Source: Chloroflexota bacterium
GTDB lineage: Bacteria > Chloroflexota > Limnocylindria > Limnocylindrales > CSP1-4
NCBI GenBank assembly: GCA_021787395.1
Contig: JAJYLZ010000005.1
Coordinates: forward strand, 39,366-103,365
DNA: 64,000 nucleotides
Direction: 5' to 3'
Made by a program: the position numbers and the translations under genes. The notes beneath the pieces are model-generated. The model did not search any database, was not told where the DNA came from, and was given only the letters and a program-made list of their open reading frames with translations. Positions 51,118-58,549 of this stretch are shown one piece after another. Positions within the stretch are counted from its first letter, which is position 1, and every line of letters begins with the position of its first letter.

Positions 51118-52935
51118 CTAGGCGAGTTCGGCCGCCCGCGGCGGCGCCGTCCGCAGCTCGCGCAGGGACGCCTGGTCGAGGGTCGCGATCCGCGGCAGGT
51201 CCGTCTGGTCGGTCCGGAGCAGGCGCTCGCGCAGGGTCGCCAGCAGGACCCGGCTGACCTCGGGCACGGCCATGACGTCGCGGAGCGCCGCTCCGGGCAC
51301 CTCCAGCAGGGTGGTGGGCTCCACGGCCACCACGTCGGCGGTGCGGAGGCTGCCGGTCAGCGCGGCGATCTCGCCGAACACGTCGCCCGGGCCCATCACC
51401 GAGAGCACCCGATAGCCGCCCGCCTCCGAGATGCCGGCCGCCGTCTCGCCGGCCAGGATGAACGCGGCCGAGCTGGCCGTCTCGCCGCGGGACACCAGCC
51501 GCGTGTCGGCGACCACGTCGCGAACCGTGGCGGCCGCGGTGAACGCCGCCCGCTGCGCGGCCGAGAGCCGCGCGAAGCTGGGCATCCCGGCCGCCAGGCG
51601 ATCGAAGTCGGCGGGCGTGGCGGGGCGGACCAGCGCCCGACCCGGCGCGCCCTCGCCCACCTCGGCGCCCGCCCGGAGCGCGGCGAGGCCGCGCCGCCAC
51701 TCCGCCGCCGGCCGGCCGATGCCCGGCGCGACCAGCGCGGCGAGCCCGACCCCGAGCGTGAGCAGGGACGAGAACGCCAGCAGCACCCGCACGTTGAACA
51801 GGTCCGCAAGCCCGGCGCACGCCATGCCGACCAGGAACACGACGTCGCGGGCCGCGAACATGGCGGAGAACACCCGGCCGCGCAGCTCGCGTGGCGTGTG
51901 GCGCTGGAGCAGCGTCTGGCGGGCGACGGACATCGGCGAGTTGAACGCGCCGGACAGCACCGCGAAGCCGATGGCCACGCTCATCACCGGCGAGCCCGCG
52001 TACCCGAGGCCAGCGACGCCCATGCCAGCGGCGCCGATGGACACCCACAGGCCCGTCGGCAGGCGCTCGCTCCAGCGCGCCATCAGCAGGCTGCCGATCA
52101 CGAACCCGATGGAGGTGAGCCCCTCCTGCACACCGTACTGGAACTCCGTCGCGCCCAGCTCCCGGATCGACATCGGCAGCAGCAGCACGTTCCACAGGCC
52201 GATGGCGAAGAAGGCGGGGGCGATCACCACGAACAGCGAGCGCAGCGCGGGCGTCGTCCAGATGGTGCTCAACCCGGTCCGCAGGTTCGCCGCCACCACC
52301 CGGACCGAGGCGGAGCCCTCGGCCGACGCGACGGGGACGCGCACCCGGAGCAGCACGACGCAGGCGGCCGCGAACACGAACGTCCCGGCGTCGATCCAGA
52401 ACGCCCAGTCCACCGACAGGGCGGACGCGAGCAGGCCGGCCCCGGCGAAGCCGATGGCCGTCGAGCCGAACGACGCGATCGAGAGGTAGGCGTTGGCGGC
52501 GGCGAGCTCCTCGTCGGTGGCGATCTCCGGGATGATGCTCTCGTAGGCGGGGTCGAAGAACTGGCGCAGCGACGCGTTCACCAGCAGCGCGGCGAACAGG
52601 AGCCCGATGTGCACGCCGACCAGCAGGGGGATGAGCGCGACGGTGCCCGCCTGGAGCACGCTGGCGACCGCCATCGCGCGGCGCTTGTCCCAGCGGTCCA
52701 CGAACACCCCCGCGACCATCCCCACCAGGACCGTGGGGACCGCGGCGGCCATGAGGGTGGCCCCGACCAGGAGCGCCGATCCGGTGCGCTCGAAGACCAG
52801 GATGCCGGCGGCCAGGTCGGTGAGCGAGGAGCCGGCCGTCGAGACCAGCTGGGCCACCCACAGCAGGGCGAAGTCGGGCCTGCGGAAGACCGCGGTCGAC
52901 GAGGTCGCAGGGCGGACGGGCGCGGCGTCGGTCAC
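51118..52935 (-). CDS. MFS transporter fused to a cyclic-nucleotide-binding-like domain
   Basis: A 605-residue fusion. Residues 1-410 are a 12-helix MFS-3-type transporter (LVSTAGSSLTDLAAGILVFERTGSALLVG, GMVAGVFVDRWDKRRAM, HTPRELRGRVFSAMFAARDVVFLVG). Residues about 440-590 resemble a Crp/cNMP sensor domain (LSAAQRAAFTAAATVRDVVADTRLVSRGETASSAAFILAGETAAGIS, MGPGDVFGEIAALTGSLRTADVVAVEPTTLLEVPGAALRDVM). Such fusions suggest ligand-gated transport. GTG lies seven bases after GACAAT (minus strand, 52943-52948). Confidence 0.88.
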   Translation of the reverse strand: MTDAAPVRPATSSTAVFRRPDFALLWVAQLVSTAGSSLTDLAAGILVFERTGSALLVGATLMAAAVPTVLVGMVAGVFVDRWDKRRAMAVASVLQAGTVALIPLLVGVHIGLLFAALLVNASLRQFFDPAYESIIPEIATDEELAAANAYLSIASFGSTAIGFAGAGLLASALSVDWAFWIDAGTFVFAAACVVLLRVRVPVASAEGSASVRVVAANLRTGLSTIWTTPALRSLFVVIAPAFFAIGLWNVLLLPMSIRELGATEFQYGVQEGLTSIGFVIGSLLMARWSERLPTGLWVSIGAAGMGVAGLGYAGSPVMSVAIGFAVLSGAFNSPMSVARQTLLQRHTPRELRGRVFSAMFAARDVVFLVGMACAGLADLFNVRVLLAFSSLLTLGVGLAALVAPGIGRPAAEWRRGLAALRAGAEVGEGAPGRALVRPATPADFDRLAAGMPSFARLSAAQRAAFTAAATVRDVVADTRLVSRGETASSAAFILAGETAAGISEAGGYRVLSVMGPGDVFGEIAALTGSLRTADVVAVEPTTLLEVPGAALRDVMAVPEVSRVLLATLRERLLRTDQTDLPRIATLDQASLRELRTAPPRAAELA

Positions 52936-53011
52936 GAGCGCGATTGTCGCAGGCGGACCGGGCCCGCGGACGCGGGAGCCGCACTGGCCGGTCCCGCGGG
53001 GCAGCGCCTCG

Positions 53012-53551
53012 CTACCGCCGCACGTGCACGCCCTCGAGCGCGAGCAGGGCCGCCTTGAGGTCCAGCGCCGCCTCGACCCCGCCCCAGGCCGCCGCCCCGT
53101 ACCCGCCGAGCGACCCGTCGGCGGCGATCACCCGGTGGCAGGGGACGAGCAGGCCGACGGGGTTCCGCCCGACCGCGCCGCCGGCGGCCCGCGCCGCGCC
53201 CGCCCGGCCGGACCGCCGGGCCACCTCGCCGTAGCTCAGCGTGGCGCCGCGGGGGATGGTGCGCACGACGCCCAGGATCAGGCGGTCCCAGGCCGGCCGG
53301 TCGCCGAGGTCCACGGGGATGGCCCCGAGGTCCACCGCCTCGCCCTCCAGCATCGCCGCGGCGGCGTCGGCGGCGGCCCGCAGGTGGACGAGCGCCTCGC
53401 CGCGCGCATCGGGCGGGGCGACGACCAGGCCCCGTCGCGCGAGCCCGGCCGCGAACCCGTCAGCCGTTGACAGGAGCTCCAGCGCAGCCACCCCGGCCCG
53501 TGTCGCGGCGATCCGAACCGTCCCGAACGGCGACGGCACCTCGACGGTCAC
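53012..53551 (-). CDS. methylated-DNA--protein-cysteine methyltransferase (Ogt/MGMT)
   Basis: A DNA repair enzyme that transfers alkyl groups from O6-alkylguanine to its own cysteine. Active-site motif GLLVPCHRVIAADGSLGGYG is intact, preceded by TIPRGATLSYGEVARRSGRAGAARAAG. About 179 residues from a GTG at 53551, chosen because TATGCA (53558-53563, minus strand) lies six bases upstream; an ATG at 53569 is the alternative. Divergent from the lysine leader peptide. Confidence 0.92.
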   Translation of the reverse strand: MTVEVPSPFGTVRIAATRAGVAALELLSTADGFAAGLARRGLVVAPPDARGEALVHLRAAADAAAAMLEGEAVDLGAIPVDLGDRPAWDRLILGVVRTIPRGATLSYGEVARRSGRAGAARAAGGAVGRNPVGLLVPCHRVIAADGSLGGYGAAAWGGVEAALDLKAALLALEGVHVRR

Positions 53552-53586
53552 GCATGGTGCATAGAACATATTCACGGCTGGAAGTG

Positions 53587-53615
53587 TTGCATCCAAGGCT
53601 GAGTGCTGGCATGAT
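53587..53615 (+). promoter_or_regulatory. promoter of the lysine (dapB-dapA-dapD-lysA) operon
   Basis: -35 TTGCAT (53587-53592) and -10 CATGAT (53610-53615), 17 bases apart. The predicted start of transcription is nine bases from the leader-peptide ATG, so that reading frame would be nearly leaderless. Confidence 0.65.
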
Positions 53616-53624
53616 GCGCCAGTC

Positions 53625-53705
53625 ATGTCGCACCTCATCTTCGCCTTCGACGCCAAGAAGAAGCCTTGGCGGCCCGGTCGGGAGACTCGGGCCCTGGGGC
53701 TCTGA
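53625..53705 (+). CDS. putative lysine-sensing leader peptide (26 residues)
   Basis: A 26-codon frame that starts nine bases after the -10 and ends before the attenuator hairpin. It encodes MSHLIFAFDAKKKPW... with three consecutive AAG lysine codons at 53655-53663. It precedes only dapB, dapA, dapD and lysA, all lysine-pathway genes. This is the layout of ribosome-mediated transcription attenuation: stalling at the lysine codons when charged tRNA-Lys is scarce. Expression and stalling are inferred. Confidence 0.6.
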   Translation: MSHLIFAFDAKKKPWRPGRETRALGL

Positions 53706-53747
53706 AGGCGCGCAAGCGACGAACCTCGAGCCTCCGGGACCGGAGGC
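53671..53747 (+). promoter_or_regulatory. alternative hairpins of the lysine attenuator
   Basis: Immediately downstream of the lysine codons, GGCCCG (53671-53676) can pair with CGGGCC (53688-53693). A second hairpin joins GCCTCCGG (53730-53737) to CCGGAGGC (53740-53747). GCGGCCC (53669-53675) is also complementary to GGGCCGC (53755-53761) in the terminator arm, so exclusive foldings are possible. Confidence 0.45.
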
Positions 53748-53755
53748 GATGAAGG

Positions 53756-53786
53756 GGCCGCGAACACCGAGGCGGTGGACGCGGCC
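53756..53786 (+). terminator. terminator-like hairpin before dapB (attenuator)
   Basis: Long interrupted stem: GGCCGCG (53756-53762) pairs with CGCGGCC (53780-53786), and CACCG pairs with CGGTG inside. It is followed by TTTGTGATTCTT. It lies between the leader peptide stop and the dapB ATG at 53848. Confidence 0.65.
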
Positions 53787-53847
53787 TTTGTGATTCTTCG
53801 GACCTCCGGAACCGCGGGCGGACAGCGCGGAAAGGACAGTCCGGATC

Positions 53848-54615
53848 ATGCACCTCCTCCTCTACGGACCGGGACGACTCGGCAGCGCGATCGCTGACGC
53901 CGCCACCGCGCAGGGCTGGACCGTGACCGCCATCGGGCGGCCGCCGCTCCACGGGCCCCGCGTCGAGGCGCCCGCCGCCGACGTGGTCGTGGACGCCTCG
54001 ATCGGCGCGGCCGTGCCGGCGAACCTGGCCCACGCCATCGCCGCCGGCAACCGTGCGTTCATCCTGGCCGCCACCGGCTGGGACGTGGACCAGCCCCGCG
54101 TCCGGGCGATGCTCGCGGAGCACGACGCCTCCGCGGTGGTCGCCACCAACCTCTCGCTCGGCGCCGCGCTGTTCATCCGCCTCGTCGAGCGGGCCGCCGC
54201 CTGGTACGCCTGCGCCGGGGCCTTCGAGCCGTCGATCGTCGAGTGGCACCGCCGCGGCAAGGCGGACCGGCCGTCGGGCACCGCCCGCGCCATCGCCCGC
54301 CGGATCGCGGCGGTCGACCCGCGCTGGGCCGGGCCGGACGATCCGCGCGAGGCGGGCGACGCCGGATCGGCCCGGCCGGCGCTGGAGATCGCCGGCATCC
54401 GCGCCGGCGCCGCGCCCGGCTCGCACCTGGTCACGTTCGACGGCCCGGGCGAGTCGGTGGAGCTGCGGCTCACCGCCCGCGACCGCACGGCCTACGCCGA
54501 CGGCGCCCTGGCAGCCGCCCGCTGGCTGACCGCGAGCCCCCGGACCCCCGGCCTGCACCCCTTCGACGCCGTCGTGGACGACCTCCTCGATGCCGGCGTC
54601 GCCGTCCCCGCCTGA
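53848..54615 (+). CDS. dapB: 4-hydroxy-tetrahydrodipicolinate reductase
   Basis: A 255-residue lysine-pathway enzyme. The nucleotide loop is LLLYGPGRLGSAIADAA. The catalytic segment reads EWHRRGKADRPSGTARA: His134 and Lys138 match the conserved general-acid and substrate residues, but the second His of the usual HH pair is Arg135. First enzyme gene of the lysine operon. The next gene begins 48 bases downstream with its own AAGGAG. Confidence 0.88.
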   Translation: MHLLLYGPGRLGSAIADAATAQGWTVTAIGRPPLHGPRVEAPAADVVVDASIGAAVPANLAHAIAAGNRAFILAATGWDVDQPRVRAMLAEHDASAVVATNLSLGAALFIRLVERAAAWYACAGAFEPSIVEWHRRGKADRPSGTARAIARRIAAVDPRWAGPDDPREAGDAGSARPALEIAGIRAGAAPGSHLVTFDGPGESVELRLTARDRTAYADGALAAARWLTASPRTPGLHPFDAVVDDLLDAGVAVPA

Positions 54616-54663
54616 CCCTCGCCGACCCGCCGACACCCCCGCTGACACCTCAAGGAGCCTGGA

Positions 54664-55641
54664 ATGCCTCGCGTCAACCCCGCCGCCCCCCGCCTCCGCG
54701 GCGCCTTCACCGCCCTCGTGACCCCGTTCACCACCGATGGCGCGCTGGACGAGACCGCCTACCGCCGCCTGGTCGCCTGGCAGGTGACGGCTGGCATCGA
54801 CGGGCTGGTCCCGGTCGGCACCACCGGCGAGTCGCCCACGCTGTCCGCAGCCGAGCGCGACCGGTGCATCGCGATCGCGGTGGAGACCGTCCGCGAGCGC
54901 CGCGCGACCACGCGCGTGCCCGTGATCGCGGGCACCGGCTCCAACGACACGCGGAGCTCCATCGAGGCCACCCGCCGGGCCGCTGCCCTGGGCGCCGATG
55001 CCGCGCTCGTCGTCACGCCCTACTACAACAAGCCCGACCAGCGGATGCTCGAGGCGCACTTCCGCGCCGTCGCCGACGAGGGCGGCCTGCCGATCGTCGT
55101 CTACAACGTGCCCGGCCGGACCGGCGCCAACGTCGAGGCGGACACGTTCCTGCGGCTCGCCGAGCATCCGAACGTGGTGGCGGTGAAGGAGGCCAGCGGC
55201 AACATCGAGCAGCTGGCGGTCATCTGCCGCGACCGGCCGCGCGACGTGGCGGTGCTGTCCGGCGACGACGCCGCGACGCTCGCGATCCTCGCGATGGGCG
55301 GCGACGGCGTGATCTCGGTGGCGTCCAACCAGATCCCGGGCGAGATGAGCGCGCTGGTCGGCGCGTGGCACGCGGGCGACTGGGCCGCCGCGCGCCGCAT
55401 CCACGACCGCTGGCTGCCGCTGATGCGCGCGAACTTCCAGGGCGCCCCCAACCCGGTGCCGGCCAAGGCCGCGATGCTGGCGATGGGCCTGCTCGACGAC
55501 GACACCACGCGCCAGCCGCTGCTGCCGCTGGCCGACGCGCCGCGCGAGCGCCTGACCGCGCTGCTGCGCTCGCTGGGCCTGCTCGACGGCGGGGGCCGGA
55601 TGGCCGGGGCCGCGGCGACGGCCCGCGGCGTGGCCGCATGA
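54664..55641 (+). CDS. dapA: 4-hydroxy-tetrahydrodipicolinate synthase
   Basis: A 325-residue (beta/alpha)8 enzyme condensing pyruvate and aspartate semialdehyde. Motifs: LVPVGTTGESPTLSAAERD with the catalytic Thr-Thr pair, VVTPYYNKPDQRMLEAHFRAV with the active-site Tyr, IVVYNVPGRTGANVE and the Schiff-base lysine in VVAVKEASGNIEQL. AAGGAG lies eight bases before the ATG. Overlaps dapD by four bases. Confidence 0.95.
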   Translation: MPRVNPAAPRLRGAFTALVTPFTTDGALDETAYRRLVAWQVTAGIDGLVPVGTTGESPTLSAAERDRCIAIAVETVRERRATTRVPVIAGTGSNDTRSSIEATRRAAALGADAALVVTPYYNKPDQRMLEAHFRAVADEGGLPIVVYNVPGRTGANVEADTFLRLAEHPNVVAVKEASGNIEQLAVICRDRPRDVAVLSGDDAATLAILAMGGDGVISVASNQIPGEMSALVGAWHAGDWAAARRIHDRWLPLMRANFQGAPNPVPAKAAMLAMGLLDDDTTRQPLLPLADAPRERLTALLRSLGLLDGGGRMAGAAATARGVAA

Positions 55642-56462
55642 CGGCCGATGTCGCGCCCGGCTTCGACCCCGACGCCGTCCTGGCCGAGCTCGACGCCGGC
55701 CGCCGGCGCGCCGCGGTGCCGGACGGCGCCGCTCCGGGCGGCTGGCGCACGGACCCCGACGTCAAGTCGGCGATCCTCGCCCGCTTCCGGGACCGCGCGC
55801 TCGCGACCTGGGACCTGGGCGGCGCCCTGCGCTTCGCGGACCGCGTCGGCCTACCCGTCAAGGAGCTGCTCGACGGGCCCGAGGCCGACGCCGCTGCCCG
55901 GGCGGGCCGGCCGTGGCGGATCGTGCCGGGGGGAACCTCCGTGCGCGCGGGCGTCTACCTCGGGCCGGGCGTCGTGGTCATGCCGCCGTCGTTCATCAAC
56001 GTCGGCGCGTGGGTCGGCGAGGAGACGATGGTCGACTCGCACGTGCTGGTGGGCTCGTGCGCGCAGATCGGCGCCCGGGTGCACCTCTCGGCGGGCGTGA
56101 CGATCGGCGGCGTGCTCGAGCCCGCCGGCGCCCGCCCGGTCATCGTGGAGGACGGCGTGTTCGTCGGGGCCGGCTGCTCGCTCCTCGAGGGCGTGCTGGT
56201 CGGCGCGGGCGCCGTCATCGGGGCGGGGACGGTCCTCACGGGGACGTCGCGGGTCTACGATCTGGTCCGCGGCCGGGTGCTGGCCGGCACGCGCGATGCG
56301 CCGCTGGCCGTGCCGCCCGGGTCCGTGGTGGTGCCGGGTACGCGGGCGGTGGCGGGCGGCTTCGCAGCCGAGCACGGGCTCGCGATGTCCGTCGCGCTGC
56401 TGGTCAAGGACCGCGACGCCGGGACCGACGCCCGGGTCGCCCTGGAGGATGCGCTGCGATGA
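55638..56462 (+). CDS. dapD: 2,3,4,5-tetrahydropyridine-2,6-dicarboxylate N-succinyltransferase
   Basis: A 274-residue left-handed beta-helix acyltransferase. The hexapeptide repeats run from VRAGVYLGPGVVVMPPSFINVGAWVGEETMVDSHVLVGSCAQIG to VHLSAGVTIGGVLEPAGARPVIVEDGVFVGAGCSLLEGVLVGAGAVIGAGTVL. The signature MPPSFINVGAWVGEGTMVDSH is nearly intact. ATG at 55638 overlaps dapA; its own stop overlaps lysA. Presence of dapD indicates the succinylase branch. Confidence 0.94.
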   Translation: MTADVAPGFDPDAVLAELDAGRRRAAVPDGAAPGGWRTDPDVKSAILARFRDRALATWDLGGALRFADRVGLPVKELLDGPEADAAARAGRPWRIVPGGTSVRAGVYLGPGVVVMPPSFINVGAWVGEETMVDSHVLVGSCAQIGARVHLSAGVTIGGVLEPAGARPVIVEDGVFVGAGCSLLEGVLVGAGAVIGAGTVLTGTSRVYDLVRGRVLAGTRDAPLAVPPGSVVVPGTRAVAGGFAAEHGLAMSVALLVKDRDAGTDARVALEDALR

Positions 56463-57838
56463 GCCCGGTCCGAGAGCCCGCGCCGAGCGCCGGCGACCCT
56501 GCGGCGGCCCGCGCCCGGGGCGACCGGCCGGCGGTCCGCAACGAGGTGCTGCGCGACGGCCGGCTGGCCGGCATCGAGCCGGCGCTCCTCGCCGACCGCT
56601 TCGGGACGCCGGCCTACGTGTACGACCTCGACGTCGTCACCGGGCAGGCGGAGGCGCTCCTGGCCGCGCTGCCGGCACGCTTCGACCTCGCCTACGCCGT
56701 CAAGGCGAACCCGAACCTCGCGGTGCTGCGCCACCTCGCGGCGATGGGCCTGGGCGCGGACGTGGCGTCGGGCGGGGAGCTGCGCCACGTCCTGCGGGCC
56801 GGCCTCGACCCCGCGCACGTGGTCATGACCGGGCCCGGCAAGCGCGACGAGGAGCTGGCCGCCGCGATCGAGGCGGGCCTGCGGGCCGTGACGGTGGAGT
56901 CGGTCGGCGAGCTCCGGCGCCTCGCGCACCTGGCCGAGGGGCTCGGGCGCCCCCAGCGGGTCCTGCTCCGCGCGGCCGTGGCCGACGCCGCGCGGCTCGA
57001 GCGGGTGCGCCTCGTCGGGGACGACGGCGCCGGCAAGTTCGGCATGGACCTGCGCGACCTGCGCGTCGCCGCGGGCGAGGCCGTGGCGTCGCCCTGGCTC
57101 GAGCCCATCGGACTGCACGCGTTCGGTGCGTCCAACGTGACCGACCCGGAGGCGCTGGCGGCCCACGTCGAGGCGACCGTGCGCACCGCGCGGACCCTGG
57201 CGACCGAGGTGGGCTTCGAGCTCCGGCTGGTGGACGCGGGCGGGGGCCTCGGGATCCCGTACGAGGAGCACGAGGCCGAGCTCGACCTGGCGGCGCTGGG
57301 CGCCCGCCTGGCTGCGCTCTCCGCGCGGATGGAGGCGGACCCGGCCACGCGCGGCGCGAGGCTGCTGCTCGAGCCCGGCCGATTCCTGGTCGGGCCCGCC
57401 GGCGCCTACCTCGCCCGCGTCCTGGAGCGCAAGGAGGTGGGCGGCCGCCAGGTTGCGATCCTGGACGGCGGCATCCACCACGCGCTGCGCCCCGCGCTGG
57501 TCGGCCAGCAGCACCGGGTTCGCGTGCTGACCGGCTCCGGGGCGGGTGCAGGCGCCGTCCCCGGCCGCCTCCCGGTGACGGTCGCCGGACCGCTCTGCAC
57601 CGGGCTCGACGTGTTCGTCCGCGCGGCCGTGATGGCCCCGCCGGACCCCGGCGACCTCGTGGCCGTGCTCGACGTCGGCGCCTACGGGGCCACCGAGTCC
57701 ATGCCGCTGTTCCTCTCGCACGCGATGCCGCCCGAGGTCGCGGTTCGCGGCGGCGAGGCGTGGGCGGCGCGGCCGCGGATCGACCCGGACACCTGGCTCG
57801 GCTGGCAGGTTGGGGAGCCGGGCGGTTCGCAGGGCTGA
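56459..57838 (+). CDS. lysA: diaminopimelate decarboxylase (LysA-like)
   Basis: A 459-residue fold-type III PLP decarboxylase. YDLDVVTGQAEALLAALP, the Schiff-base lysine in LAYAVKANPNLAVLRHLA, GLGADVASGGELRHVL, HAFGASN, VDAGGGLGIPY, LLEPGRFLVGPAGAYLARV and VAGPLCTGLDVF are in the expected order. The active-site cysteine motif is CTGLD rather than the usual CESGD, and DGGIHHALRPAL is reminiscent of related type-III decarboxylases. Operon context makes DAP decarboxylase the best call. Confidence 0.88.
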   Translation: MSPVREPAPSAGDPAAARARGDRPAVRNEVLRDGRLAGIEPALLADRFGTPAYVYDLDVVTGQAEALLAALPARFDLAYAVKANPNLAVLRHLAAMGLGADVASGGELRHVLRAGLDPAHVVMTGPGKRDEELAAAIEAGLRAVTVESVGELRRLAHLAEGLGRPQRVLLRAAVADAARLERVRLVGDDGAGKFGMDLRDLRVAAGEAVASPWLEPIGLHAFGASNVTDPEALAAHVEATVRTARTLATEVGFELRLVDAGGGLGIPYEEHEAELDLAALGARLAALSARMEADPATRGARLLLEPGRFLVGPAGAYLARVLERKEVGGRQVAILDGGIHHALRPALVGQQHRVRVLTGSGAGAGAVPGRLPVTVAGPLCTGLDVFVRAAVMAPPDPGDLVAVLDVGAYGATESMPLFLSHAMPPEVAVRGGEAWAARPRIDPDTWLGWQVGEPGGSQG

Positions 57839-58185
57839 CGGCGCCGCTTGACCGGCCCTCGGCCGCCTCGCCGCCCCGTTTCCGCTCCTTCCGAACGCGG
57901 GGGCTCCCGCGGCCGCGAGCCGCGCTCTCCCAGGGGGCCCTGTGCGCAGCGGCGACGGCCTGTTGCCCCTGATCCAGCCCGCGCCGGGCGAGCCTTGGTG
58001 CCACGGCGCCGCTGCCGTCGCGCCGAGGGGCCGCGGCTGTTCGTTCCATCCGGGATCGGGGCAACCCGACAGTGGGCGCCAAGGCCTGCCGAAGGGTTGG
58101 GGTTCCCGCGCGCGTCGGCTCTGGACCGAGTCGCGCGCGCGACGCAGACTCAGAGGGGGTCCAGCCTCGGGATCGGAGCGTCGGG
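57839..58185. other. intergenic stretch after lysA
   Basis: 347 bases in which I recognise no gene or known riboswitch. A short hairpin TCGGGGCAACCCGA is visible at about 58056-58069, of unknown significance. Confidence 0.35.
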
Positions 58186-58416
58186 ATGGCGAAGCGGACG
58201 AGGGACCAGCTGAAGGAGCCGCGGTTCGACGGCACGCTCGCCGGCTCCCGCCTCTACGGGCTGCCGCTCGTCCGGACCCTGTCCGACGAGTACCGCGACG
58301 TGGCGGAGCCCGAGGACTCGGAGCGCATGCCGCCGCCCGGGCCGCCGGGCATCGCCCGCCGGGCAGCCGAGCGCCTCCGCGACCTGCTCCGGCCGCGACG
58401 TCGCGCCGCGCCGTAG
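58186..58416 (+). CDS. hypothetical 76-residue basic protein
   Basis: Short protein beginning MAKRTRDQLKEPRFDGTLAGSRLYGLPLVRTL, rich in Arg and Pro (DYR-like middle, C-terminal RRAAERLRDLLRPRRRAAP). It lies alone before the copper ATPase. I do not recognise it; no strong ribosome site is visible. Confidence 0.45.
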   Translation: MAKRTRDQLKEPRFDGTLAGSRLYGLPLVRTLSDEYRDVAEPEDSERMPPPGPPGIARRAAERLRDLLRPRRRAAP

Positions 58417-58530
58417 GCCGAGGGCCGCGCCGCGGCCGATGCACCCCAGCTCGGGCCGCGCCCGGGCGTTTCGTGACCTTCGGCCGGCATTCTTGAGGAC
58501 CTCTTGAGGATCGGTCTGGATGCCGCGCGT

Positions 58531-58549
58531 TATACTCCCCTACAGTATG
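58531..58549 (+). promoter_or_regulatory. copA promoter with CsoR-like operator
   Basis: The TATACT hexamer (58531-58536) ends ten bases before the ATG at 58547. It overlaps the partial palindrome ATACTCCCCTACAGTAT (58532-58548), which resembles CsoR-type copper operators (ATAC...GTAT with C-rich core). If so, copper would relieve repression of the ATPase. No csoR gene is in the window. Confidence 0.5.

Noticed and set aside
53600-53847. Lysine (L-box) riboswitch before dapB
   Set aside because: No L-box conserved core is visible and the space is too short once the leader peptide and terminator are accounted for.
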